Assembly (NCBI GenBank): GCA_000308255.3
Contig: HG326665.1
Coordinates: 138,672 to 202,671, forward strand
Direction: 5' to 3'
Length of the DNA stretch: 64,000 nucleotides
Origin: Anaerococcus pacaensis 9403502
GTDB taxonomy: Bacteria; Bacillota; Clostridia; Tissierellales; Peptoniphilaceae
Each line of letters starts with the position of its first letter. Position 1 is the stretch's first letter. The notes beneath the pieces were generated by a model, which worked only from the letters and a program-made list of their open reading frames with translations, searched no databases and was not told where the DNA came from. The translations under genes and the position numbers were made by a program. Shown one piece after another: positions 16,962 to 24,113 of this stretch.

Positions 16962-18696
16962 TGACTATCTCCCTTACCATGTCTACATAAAATTCATCTA
17001 TGATTACGCTATCGCCCTCGATAACAATCGTCTGATCGCCAATATAATCGTAGAGCGAATCATTTATCTGATTTACAAATATATTTAAGGTAACACCGGC
17101 ATCTTTGGCCATATCTGCCATATCATCTGTTCCAATCGAGCCTTCTTCTAGAATCTTATTTAAGATATCTCCATATTCGATATCAGTCTTAGCTTCTTCA
17201 GGCTCTTTTACCAGTTCTTCTGGTATTTCTTCCTCATCTTCATCCAGGAATTCATTCACCAAGTCTACCGTATCCTTAAGCTTGCTCTTAGAATCAGCTA
17301 TTCTTTCCCTATTCATGCTTATCTTTTTAGTTGGCTTGGCATCTAGTTTTTCAAATTCTTTTATCAAATCCTCTGACAGCTCGTTTTCATTTACTAATCT
17401 GATAAATTCACCTACATTTTCCGGATGAATTAGTTCTGTGAGGCTCTTTTCATGACGAGATTTATTGATTCCTCTTTTGTAAATATAATATAGTGGGATA
17501 AAGCCCTTTTCTAAACTTTGCCACTTGTCCAAATGTATGAGGAGTTTATCAAAATTTTCAGTATCCTCATATCTACTTAGCATTGCTATTTGTTGGTTTG
17601 TATCTAGTTCTGCCAAATACTTGCCAATTTCCTGGTATTTGTTTGGATTTTTATCAAAATAGTTAAGATTTATCTCATGGATTAGCTCAAAATCAAGGTT
17701 ATCAAAATATTCCTTTTGATGATTTCGAATGGACTCGATTAGCCTGCCATCATCATAGGCCTTCAGCTCATCTATGGCTGAGTTTGCATTGATACAATTG
17801 AGGAAACTAAACTGATCGCGAAGCTTAAACTCACTATAGACTAGGATGCTATCAAGGATTTGCTTGGACTGTTTGTATGGGGTAATGATATTTACAATTC
17901 CCCTGCTATCCACATCTGGGTCATCTATTACAGCACGAACTGTGCTTAGGAATAAATCCATAAGCATGTCGAATATTTTTTTATTTTTCCAAAGCACATT
18001 ATTTCTCTTAGTAATCTGATTTATTGCCAGGACCTCGTCTTTGGTGAAATGATATTTCTCCCTCAGACTCGCATCAGGATCCCACCATAGTGAGACCTTG
18101 TTATCCTCAGTAAGATTATAAAATTCCCTGACCTCTTTATCAGGCTCTTTGAGCTCTGATGTTAATTTAATAGCCTCATTTGCTATCAAATCGCGGATAT
18201 TTTTTGATGTTACTTTTTCCAAAAAATCATAAGACCTGTCAACCGACTTATTGGCAAGCGGATTGTAGTGATTGATAACAGTTGCTTCTGCTATTAGATA
18301 TAGGGTGTAGTAGAGGTCATAGTTTACACCCTCTCTGCGAAGCTTTGATACGAGCCTTGCTACAGTCGTCCCTTTTTTATTTAGCTCCGCCTCTAGCTTA
18401 TCGGCAAGTTTGGCATACATCTTAAGTGAGGAGGTGTTGAGCTGATTTATTCTCATTGCTGGGGATTTGTGGTATCTATCAAGCTTTAGTATCCAGTATT
18501 TGTAATCCTTGATAACTGGTTTATCTGCGAAGTTTTCTTTTGGGATTTTCACTTCTTTGCCCAGGCTAACATCGATGACTCCCCTTAGCTCTCCAACCTC
18601 GATTCTCCTATTAAAAGTAGGGTTGGTCTTATCTTTAAGGCTGTCCATATCGGAAGTAAGCCCGTCTATTAGTTTTTTAATATCTTCAAATTTCAT
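16951..18696 (-). CDS. TerB-N/TerB-C-like protein, first gene of helicase operon
   Basis: A 581-residue soluble, mainly helical protein. The N-terminal 100-300 residues contain a segment (KDYKYWILKLDRYHKSPAM) that resembles TerB-N, although weakly. A Glu-rich linker at about 480-500 separates it from a C-terminal domain whose pattern of LNKILEEGSIG, ADMAKDAG, VNQINDSLYDYIGD and ending IDEFYVDMVREIV matches the TerB-C domain. TerB-C proteins are linked by genome context to ATPases and helicases in predicted stress and phage-resistance systems. The start is supported by GGAGG upstream of ATG 18696. It leads a tightly overlapping three-gene operon. Identity of the N-terminal domain is uncertain. 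Confidence 0.65.
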   Translation of the reverse strand: MKFEDIKKLIDGLTSDMDSLKDKTNPTFNRRIEVGELRGVIDVSLGKEVKIPKENFADKPVIKDYKYWILKLDRYHKSPAMRINQLNTSSLKMYAKLADKLEAELNKKGTTVARLVSKLRREGVNYDLYYTLYLIAEATVINHYNPLANKSVDRSYDFLEKVTSKNIRDLIANEAIKLTSELKEPDKEVREFYNLTEDNKVSLWWDPDASLREKYHFTKDEVLAINQITKRNNVLWKNKKIFDMLMDLFLSTVRAVIDDPDVDSRGIVNIITPYKQSKQILDSILVYSEFKLRDQFSFLNCINANSAIDELKAYDDGRLIESIRNHQKEYFDNLDFELIHEINLNYFDKNPNKYQEIGKYLAELDTNQQIAMLSRYEDTENFDKLLIHLDKWQSLEKGFIPLYYIYKRGINKSRHEKSLTELIHPENVGEFIRLVNENELSEDLIKEFEKLDAKPTKKISMNRERIADSKSKLKDTVDLVNEFLDEDEEEIPEELVKEPEEAKTDIEYGDILNKILEEGSIGTDDMADMAKDAGVTLNIFVNQINDSLYDYIGDQTIVIEGDSVIIDEFYVDMVREIVNAN

Positions 18697-18753
18697 CCAT
18701 CCCTCCTTTTAATCTACATATCATTATACCGCGAAGAGCCCTATTTTGCCGCA

Positions 18754-18780
18754 CAAAAAAAGTGCTAATGATTAGCACTT
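18754..18780 (-). terminator. Terminator of the 20123-18783 operon
   Basis: Perfect 9-bp stem AAGTGCTAA / TTAGCACTT (18760-18780) is 3 nt past the stop and is followed on the minus strand by seven T residues. Confidence 0.88.
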
Positions 18781-18782
18781 AA

Positions 18783-19022
18783 TTAAACATTAAATTTAGA
18801 TGCGATATCCACCGACTCGTGATAATATGACCTATATACCATATCATCATTGGCTAGGATAAAGTCTCCCACTAGGTTTTGGTCGGTATCATTGTCAAAG
18901 ACCAGTTGATAGACCTCGTATTCTTCATAGACTCCCAGGTAGTCTATATCGGCATATGGTCCACCTACTTCTCTAGCAAATTCTAGAGCCTTGTCATAGT
19001 ATTGTCTTTCTTTTTCAGTCAT
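18783..19022 (-). CDS. Small acidic protein, paralogue of its neighbour
   Basis: A 79-residue acidic soluble protein. It resembles the preceding gene product: YADIDYLGVYEEYEVY here aligns with YSDVERLGEWESYDVY there, followed by a second strand pair (FILANDDMVYRS against VYVLVDEEEVRF). The two look like a tandem duplication. The start at 19022 is chosen because GGAG lies 6 nt upstream; an ATG two codons earlier abuts the RBS. It overlaps the upstream gene by 8 nt. Function unknown. Confidence 0.75.
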   Translation of the reverse strand: MTEKERQYYDKALEFAREVGGPYADIDYLGVYEEYEVYQLVFDNDTDQNLVGDFILANDDMVYRSYYHESVDIASKFNV

Positions 19023-19260
19023 TGTCATCTCCTTCTAATTCAAAAAAGTGCATAATCTCATCTGCCTCATCGTGGTCAGCAAATCGCACCTCTTCTTCAT
19101 CTACTAAGACATATACCCCATCTCCATCGGTATCTTCGTTAGTATTTGCACAATAGACATCATAGCTTTCCCACTCGCCAAGTCTTTCCACATCACTGTA
19201 GCCATCGTATTCCTCTTGGACAAAGGCCAATACTCTCTCTTTATTTGATAAATTATCCAT
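19015..19260 (-). CDS. Small acidic protein, paralogue of its neighbour
   Basis: An 81-residue very acidic protein (many Asp/Glu) without signal or membrane segment. It is the upstream member of the tandem pair described for the next gene. AGGAGGAGAT directly precedes its ATG and lies at the end of the kinase gene, so it is co-transcribed with the fructosamine-kinase-like gene. No family is recognised. Confidence 0.75.
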   Translation of the reverse strand: MDNLSNKERVLAFVQEEYDGYSDVERLGEWESYDVYCANTNEDTDGDGVYVLVDEEEVRFADHDEADEIMHFFELEGDDND

Positions 19261-19268
19261 ATCTCCTC

Positions 19269-20123
19269 CTAATAATTAATTATCATATCTAAAGTCCTAT
19301 TTACAGACGATTCATAAGTCCTACCAAACTTCACTAAGTGAACCATGTACAGGTAGAGCCTATAAAACTCTAGCCTTATCTCGTAGCCAGGCTCTAGCGG
19401 GTAAAGCTCATTGTACTTCTCATAAAATTCTTCACTAAATCCACCAAATACAGTAGTAATCCCGATATCAAACTCCCTATCACCATATAGTGGGCTTGGG
19501 TCAAATAAAGCTGGCCTTCCATCTGAGAGGAACATATAATTCCCACCCCAGAGATCACCGTGGAGCAATGATGGACTTGATTCGTGTTTATTAAGCTCTG
19601 CCACTATCAGTTTACGAGCCTTTTCATATCGGCTAATATCATTTTCATCCCAGAGCCCCATTTCAAACAATTGGTCACGAAGTCCATCGAGTCTTTGGTC
19701 GAGGATTATCTCAGCCCATGTCTCAGACCAAGCATTGGAAAATGATGTATCACGACCACCATGTGGGTGGTTAAAACCAAATTTCCCATCGGGATTTTCA
19801 TACTTATGGAGCTTCGCAACCATTTCTGCCAGCTCAGCTTGCGACCCACGTCTGCCTTCATCTAGATATGAAATCACTAAATACGCATCATTATCAACCT
19901 CACCACTTGCTATCACACGAGGTGCAGTGATTCCTATCTCTTCAAAGAGCCTTAAGCCCTCAATCTCACCTGCATAGAAACGCTCATCACGGCCCTTTTG
20001 AACTAACATAAAATATCTATCAACATCTGTATAGATTTCAAAGGCTTCGTTCACATCTCCGCCGCTGGTTCTTCTAATCTCTCTTATATTTTCAATTGGC
20101 AATATGTCTTTAAATTTTTCCAT
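19269..20123 (-). CDS. Fructosamine-3-kinase-like protein
   Basis: A 284-residue small-molecule kinase of the fructosamine kinase family (aminoglycoside phosphotransferase fold). Seen: glycine-rich start RRTSGGDVNEAFEI, catalytic-loop SLLHGDLWGGNYMF (HGDxxxxN), and Mg-binding ALFDPSPLYGDREFDIG. These are the family's diagnostic strings. Such enzymes phosphorylate ketoamine sugars on proteins or amino acids, helping deglycation or ribulosamine use. It is the first gene of an operon with two small acidic genes. A 149-nt region separates it from the divergent 5'-nucleotidase gene and should hold both promoters. Confidence 0.92.
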   Translation of the reverse strand: MEKFKDILPIENIREIRRTSGGDVNEAFEIYTDVDRYFMLVQKGRDERFYAGEIEGLRLFEEIGITAPRVIASGEVDNDAYLVISYLDEGRRGSQAELAEMVAKLHKYENPDGKFGFNHPHGGRDTSFSNAWSETWAEIILDQRLDGLRDQLFEMGLWDENDISRYEKARKLIVAELNKHESSPSLLHGDLWGGNYMFLSDGRPALFDPSPLYGDREFDIGITTVFGGFSEEFYEKYNELYPLEPGYEIRLEFYRLYLYMVHLVKFGRTYESSVNRTLDMIINY

Positions 20124-20272
20124 TATTGTTACCCCTTATCTCTGCTATTTATTTACCCTTACCTAAACTTTACAAAACTACGCAATTATAAAATTTATTT
20201 TACATAGAAAGTTTGCAAATTTTTTCATTAATTTATATCATATTATTGTAAGTATAATCATTAGGAGGATAT

Positions 20273-22219
20273 ATGCTAAATAAAAATAAAAAAATGGCTC
20301 TAGCCCTAGGTGCAGCGTTTGCCCTATCAGGTATCTTTGCTCACACAGCAGACGCAGCAAGCCTTAGTGAAGCTGAAAAAGTAAAATTTGAAGAAGCTTA
20401 TTTAAACAACAGCGTTTCAAACCAAGCAAGTAGGATGCTACTAAAAAACACACCAAAAACAGTAGCTGGCATCAAAGACAAACTAAACGCTCAAATAAAA
20501 GACTCTGATGCTCTACTAGCTGAATCTAAACCAGTGGTTGACACACTTAGACCAGAAAGAGCAAACGAATCTAAAGAAATCAAAGACCTAGATAATGCTC
20601 GTTTCAACAACCTAGTAAACCAAGAAGCTATATACCTATTATTTGACCTCGCACCAAACCAAGTAGAAGCTATTAAGGGCCAACTAGTGGACAACCTAAA
20701 CAAGGCTGTAGAAGCTACTAGCGAATCAGACCAACTATTAGCAAGCCTACGCGACCAAAAACTAATCACCATCGTTCACTACAACGACATACATGGTAGA
20801 GTAGAAGAAAACGAAAAAGATGGCGAAATCGGTATGGCAAAGATTAAGACATTCTATGATTATAAAAATGTAGCTAACAATGCCATCCTATTAGATGCTG
20901 GGGACACCTTCCACGGTACAACATTTGCCAACATAACAAACGGCCAAGCAGTGCTTGATGCGATGAATAAAATGGGCATCACAGCAATGACAGCTGGTAA
21001 CCACGACTTCAACTACGGATATCAAAGACTAATCGAACTAAACAAAGCAGCAAACTTCGATGTAATGGGATCAAATGTCCTAGATGAAAACGGCAACCCA
21101 ATCCTAAACACAGGTAAAATCGTAGAAATCGATGGCATCAAATTTGGTATCTTTGGCCTATCTACACCAGAAACCAAAACCAAATCATCTCCACTAAATA
21201 CACAAGGCCTTACATTTGCTGATACAGTAGAAACTGCAAAAAATGAAATAGCAAATCTAAAAGCAAATGGCGCTCAAATCATCGTAGCCTTAACCCACCT
21301 AGGTGACAACGAAGCAACAGTAGAAAGCTCTACAAGACTAGTAAATAGTGTAGAAGGCATCGACATCGTAATCGATGGCCACTCTCATACACAATTAGAC
21401 AATGGACATATGATCAAAAACACACTAGTAGCACAAACAGGCTCTCACGGCTACAACCTTGGCGAAGTATCTGTACTAGTAGACAAAGATGGCAAAGTAG
21501 TAAACAAAGTATCTAAACTTCACCCTTATTCAGAAGTTAAATACCTACATGCAAATGATGCTGTCAGCAACGTAGTAGCAGAATATGCAAACAAAAACAA
21601 AGAAGTTCTAGAAGTAAAAGTAGGAAAAACTTCAGTAGACCTTGACGGTGTACGTGAAAATGTAAGAACACGCGAAACAAACCTAGGATCATTTATCGCA
21701 GACGCTATGAAAGATGCAATTGGTGTTGATGTCACAATCACAAACGGTGGCGGTATCAGAGACTCAATCAAAGCTGGCGACATCACAAAGGGTGACGTAC
21801 TAAGAGTATTCCCATTCACCAACTTCCTCGTAAAAATCGAAGTCACAGGCGCTGACCTAAAAGCAGCCCTAGAACACGGTCTAACAGACGCTCCAAAAGA
21901 CGCTGGAAAATTCCCACAAATTGCAGGTATGACAGTAAAATACGACTCATCAAAACCAGCAGGATCAAGAGTAATAGAAGTGCTTGTAAATGGAGAAGCT
22001 CTAGACCTAAACAAAACTTATAGTCTTGCAACAAACGACTTCATGGCAATCGGTGGTGACGGATACACAATGTTTGAAGGTAAAACAAGAACTGAAGAAC
22101 GCGGCCTAATCTCAGATATCTTCGAAGAAGCTATCAAAAAATCAGACACAATCAGCCCAGGAACCTATAACAGACTAGAAGATGTATCAGAAGCAGTACG
22201 AGTAAATAGAGCTGGATAG
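20273..22219 (+). CDS. Secreted 5'-nucleotidase/metallophosphoesterase (UshA-like)
   Basis: A 648-residue exported enzyme that releases phosphate from extracellular nucleotides. A signal peptide (to about AHTADAA) is followed by two degenerate 55-residue helical repeats (about 35-155). The calcineurin-like catalytic domain follows: HYNDIHGRV, LLDAGDTFHG, TAGNHDFNYG, HSHTQLDNG. The C-terminal 5'-nucleotidase domain binds substrate: ITNGGGIRDSIKAGDI and TNDFMAIGGDGYTMF. There is no sortase or SLH motif, so it is probably released. AGGAGGAT precedes the ATG. The helical repeat pair is not a usual part of UshA. Confidence 0.93.
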   Translation: MLNKNKKMALALGAAFALSGIFAHTADAASLSEAEKVKFEEAYLNNSVSNQASRMLLKNTPKTVAGIKDKLNAQIKDSDALLAESKPVVDTLRPERANESKEIKDLDNARFNNLVNQEAIYLLFDLAPNQVEAIKGQLVDNLNKAVEATSESDQLLASLRDQKLITIVHYNDIHGRVEENEKDGEIGMAKIKTFYDYKNVANNAILLDAGDTFHGTTFANITNGQAVLDAMNKMGITAMTAGNHDFNYGYQRLIELNKAANFDVMGSNVLDENGNPILNTGKIVEIDGIKFGIFGLSTPETKTKSSPLNTQGLTFADTVETAKNEIANLKANGAQIIVALTHLGDNEATVESSTRLVNSVEGIDIVIDGHSHTQLDNGHMIKNTLVAQTGSHGYNLGEVSVLVDKDGKVVNKVSKLHPYSEVKYLHANDAVSNVVAEYANKNKEVLEVKVGKTSVDLDGVRENVRTRETNLGSFIADAMKDAIGVDVTITNGGGIRDSIKAGDITKGDVLRVFPFTNFLVKIEVTGADLKAALEHGLTDAPKDAGKFPQIAGMTVKYDSSKPAGSRVIEVLVNGEALDLNKTYSLATNDFMAIGGDGYTMFEGKTRTEERGLISDIFEEAIKKSDTISPGTYNRLEDVSEAVRVNRAG

Positions 22220-22238
22220 ATTTAAATTTAAAGCATTA

Positions 22239-22265
22239 GCTGAGGTAAATCACCTCAGCTTTTTT
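22239..22265 (+). terminator. Terminator of the 5'-nucleotidase gene
   Basis: Stem GCTGAGGT / ACCTCAGC (22239-22259) followed by TTTTTT, 19 nt past the stop. Confidence 0.9.
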
Positions 22266-22295
22266 AATACAATATATAAACCAGTTCTATCGACT

Positions 22296-22412
22296 AAAGA
22301 CCCATTCGATTTCATTCGCTCCGCTAACTCCACTCAGGGTCATGAGGTGGTTGTAAGAGCACCGTACCTCTTTACACCCTCATCATCCCGACTCATCCCC
22401 CCTGTCACCCCG
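22296..22412. repeat. Intergenic direct repeat, copy 1
   Basis: A 117-nt GC-richer stretch that begins GACCCATTCGATTTC, has GGGTC about 40 nt later (short inverted ends), and continues to CTGTCACCCCG. The second copy is 22498-22614. A tail with GGAGGGGTCC and AAGCACACGTTC (22422-22443) follows and recurs after the IS element. No open frame. Nothing else is seen in 22266-22620. Confidence 0.8.
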
Positions 22413-22497
22413 TCCATCGCGGAGGGGTCCTAAGCACACGTTCTTATTAAAATCAGTCCCAATATTTATTATTCACACCCCACACCATATTCCCCAA

Positions 22498-22614
22498 AAA
22501 AGACCCATTCGATTTCGTTCGCTATGCTAACTTCACTCAGGGTCGTGTGGTGGTAGCAAAACCCCCTTACCTCCTTAACCCCCATCATCCCGACTCACCC
22601 CCCCTGTCACCCCG
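22498..22614. repeat. Intergenic direct repeat, copy 2
   Basis: Second copy of the 22296-22412 repeat with the same GACCC/GGGTC ends and the same CATCATCCCGACTC and CTGTCACCCCG segments. It ends next to the IS3-family element. A tail like that of copy 1 reappears at 24017-24050 (GGAGGAGTCC, AAGTACACGTTC), so the element probably inserted in or near this copy. Confidence 0.75.
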
Positions 22615-22673
22615 ACTACATGAACCTGGTATAATAAATTCAAACAAAAGTCATAATGACAAGGAGTTAAAAT

Positions 22674-22973
22674 ATGCCAGAAGACTTAAGAAGAGTATTT
22701 GAACCAGACTTTAAAATACATGTAGTTGATATGTATCTAAGCGGTAAATTTAGCACAAAACAACTATGCGAAATGTATGATCTGGATAGACAAACTATAC
22801 ACAGGTGGAAACAACAATATCAAAATAAAGGAAGAGAGTCTTTCACAAACAAAAGTGTAATTAATGATAATGAACTTACAAAACTCAGGCGTGAACTTGA
22901 TGATCTAAGAATGGAAAATGAAATACTAAAAAAAGCCAATGCATACTTTGCGCAAAAGAAAAAGAAAAAATAG
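22674..22973 (+). CDS. IS3-family transposase OrfA (helix-turn-helix)
   Basis: A 99-residue protein with the OrfA helix-turn-helix (STKQLCEMYDLDRQTIHRWKQQY) and a leucine-zipper-like helix (ELTKLRRELDDLRMENEILKKA) that mediates dimerisation. It ends in a lysine run encoded by an A-rich stretch before TAG, the usual place for programmed -1 frameshifting into OrfB. A GGAG site precedes the ATG. Alone, OrfA binds the element's ends and regulates transposition. Confidence 0.92.
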   Translation: MPEDLRRVFEPDFKIHVVDMYLSGKFSTKQLCEMYDLDRQTIHRWKQQYQNKGRESFTNKSVINDNELTKLRRELDDLRMENEILKKANAYFAQKKKKK

Positions 22974-23890
22974 ACTATGCCTTAACCAATCTCTCACATT
23001 ATCCTGTAGGCAAAGTATGCAAGGTTCTTGAAATAAAAAGAAGCAACTACTACTACAGGAAAAAACACCCAAAACCAGCATCATACACTAAGGAAGAAAT
23101 ATCACAAATAGAAAAAATATTCTGGGATAACAATAAATCCTACGGTAGAAGACGAATCAAAATTCAACTTCAAAACCAAGGGATAATCATGTCTGAAAAT
23201 AAAATAAGCAACATAATGAAACAACAAGGCTTAACAGCCATATACAGAAATAAAAGAATAGGCAACATACACACAAGCCCGAACACCAAACAATACAGAC
23301 CATCAAACAAACTAAACAATCTAACAAAAGAACAAAGAAATCAAGAAATATGGTCAATAGACTTCACAGAAGAAAAAATAGAAAACAAAAAACTATATAC
23401 ATGTGCCATAGTATCCATAAACACAAGAATGATAGTAGGACACTCAACCACAACAAAAAACACTAGTCAGCATGCAGTATCAACAATAATAGAAGCGGTA
23501 TCTAAATATGGTCCTCCCTCAATGATATCCTCAGACAGAGGCAGCCCATTCACAAGCAAACTATACTATGACACTCTAAAGATGCTCGGTATAACCCAAA
23601 GCATGTCACGACCACGCAAAGCTGTAGACAACAGATACATAGAGACAGTCTTTAAAAGCATGAAAATAGAACTAGGCAAAACAAGCCACTTAAAAAAAGA
23701 AGAATACATAAGAGTAGTAAGCTACTGGGTGCACTACTACAACACCAAGCGTCTTCATAGCTCATTAGGGTATATAACACCATTAGAAAAATTTCTAAGG
23801 AGTATAAATGATCCCGAAGAGTTATACATAGAAACAAGAAAAATCCTCACTGAGAGTGAATTTTCTACAAATTCCCTCTCAGTGAGATAA
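22961..23890 (+). CDS. IS3-family transposase OrfB (DDE integrase), made by -1 frameshift
   Basis: The -1 frame is open from inside the end of OrfA. It encodes about 310 residues: DYALTNLSHYPVGKVCKVL, the HTH_21-like YGRRRIKIQL, and the integrase core. The DDE triad lies in WSIDFTEE (D), SDRGSPFTS (D) and, about 35 residues later, NRYIETVFKSMK (E), followed by HYYNTKRLHSSLGYITP. An ATG-initiated product would begin only at 23189 and lack the N-terminal domain, so OrfAB fusion by slippage at 22953-22970 is the likely active transposase. The frame appears intact, so the element may be active. Confidence 0.9.
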   Translation, partial: KEKIDYALTNLSHYPVGKVCKVLEIKRSNYYYRKKHPKPASYTKEEISQIEKIFWDNNKSYGRRRIKIQLQNQGIIMSENKISNIMKQQGLTAIYRNKRIGNIHTSPNTKQYRPSNKLNNLTKEQRNQEIWSIDFTEEKIENKKLYTCAIVSINTRMIVGHSTTTKNTSQHAVSTIIEAVSKYGPPSMISSDRGSPFTSKLYYDTLKMLGITQSMSRPRKAVDNRYIETVFKSMKIELGKTSHLKKEEYIRVVSYWVHYYNTKRLHSSLGYITPLEKFLRSINDPEELYIETRKILTESEFSTNSLSVR

Positions 23891-23941
23891 AAATGTAACT
23901 AAATATAAAGTAATATTTGTTTGAAATAGTTGACCACGTCA

Positions 23942-23972
23942 CATAAAAGACCAGGGATTTTGGTCTTTTATG
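23942..23972. terminator. Hairpin next to the IS right end
   Basis: Perfect 11-bp stem CATAAAAGACC / GGTCTTTTATG with a 9-nt loop. It has no strong T-tract and may be part of the interrupted repeat or a barrier to read-through from the transposase. The rest of 23973-24073 holds only the repeat tail at 24017-24050. Confidence 0.55.
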
Positions 23973-24073
23973 CCGAAAAATAGTGCGGGAGCACGGAGAG
24001 GACGCAGTTTGATTTTCGTAACGGAGGAGTCCCAAGTACACGTTCATCATAATCATCTGCATAAAACCCCCAT

Positions 24074-24099
24074 AAAAAAAGAGCAGCCTTGGCTACTCT
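24074..24099 (-). terminator. Terminator of the giant surface protein gene
   Basis: Stem AGAGCAGCC / GGCTACTCT with one mismatch and a TT loop, 15 nt past the stop, followed on the minus strand by seven T residues. Confidence 0.8.
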
Positions 24100-24113
24100 C
24101 TTTTCAAAAGATA

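Larger units (their letters stand above)
22621..23940 (+). mobile_element. IS3-family insertion sequence
   Basis: About 1.32 kb with two overlapping transposase frames. Imperfect terminal inverted repeats: TGAACCTGGT...TTCAAAC on the left and the complement of GTTTGAA...ACCACGTC on the right. ACA lies immediately outside both ends (22618-22620 and 23941-23943), a likely 3-bp target duplication. If the right end is one base further, the duplication would be only CA. Confidence 0.85.

Noticed and set aside
13522..18696. Complete BREX system
   Set aside because: Only BrxD-like and BrxHI-like proteins are present; PglX, PglZ, BrxA/B/C are not in the neighbourhood.
21526..22014. Antisense frames in the 5'-nucleotidase gene
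   Set aside because: Shadow frames opposite conserved catalytic motifs.
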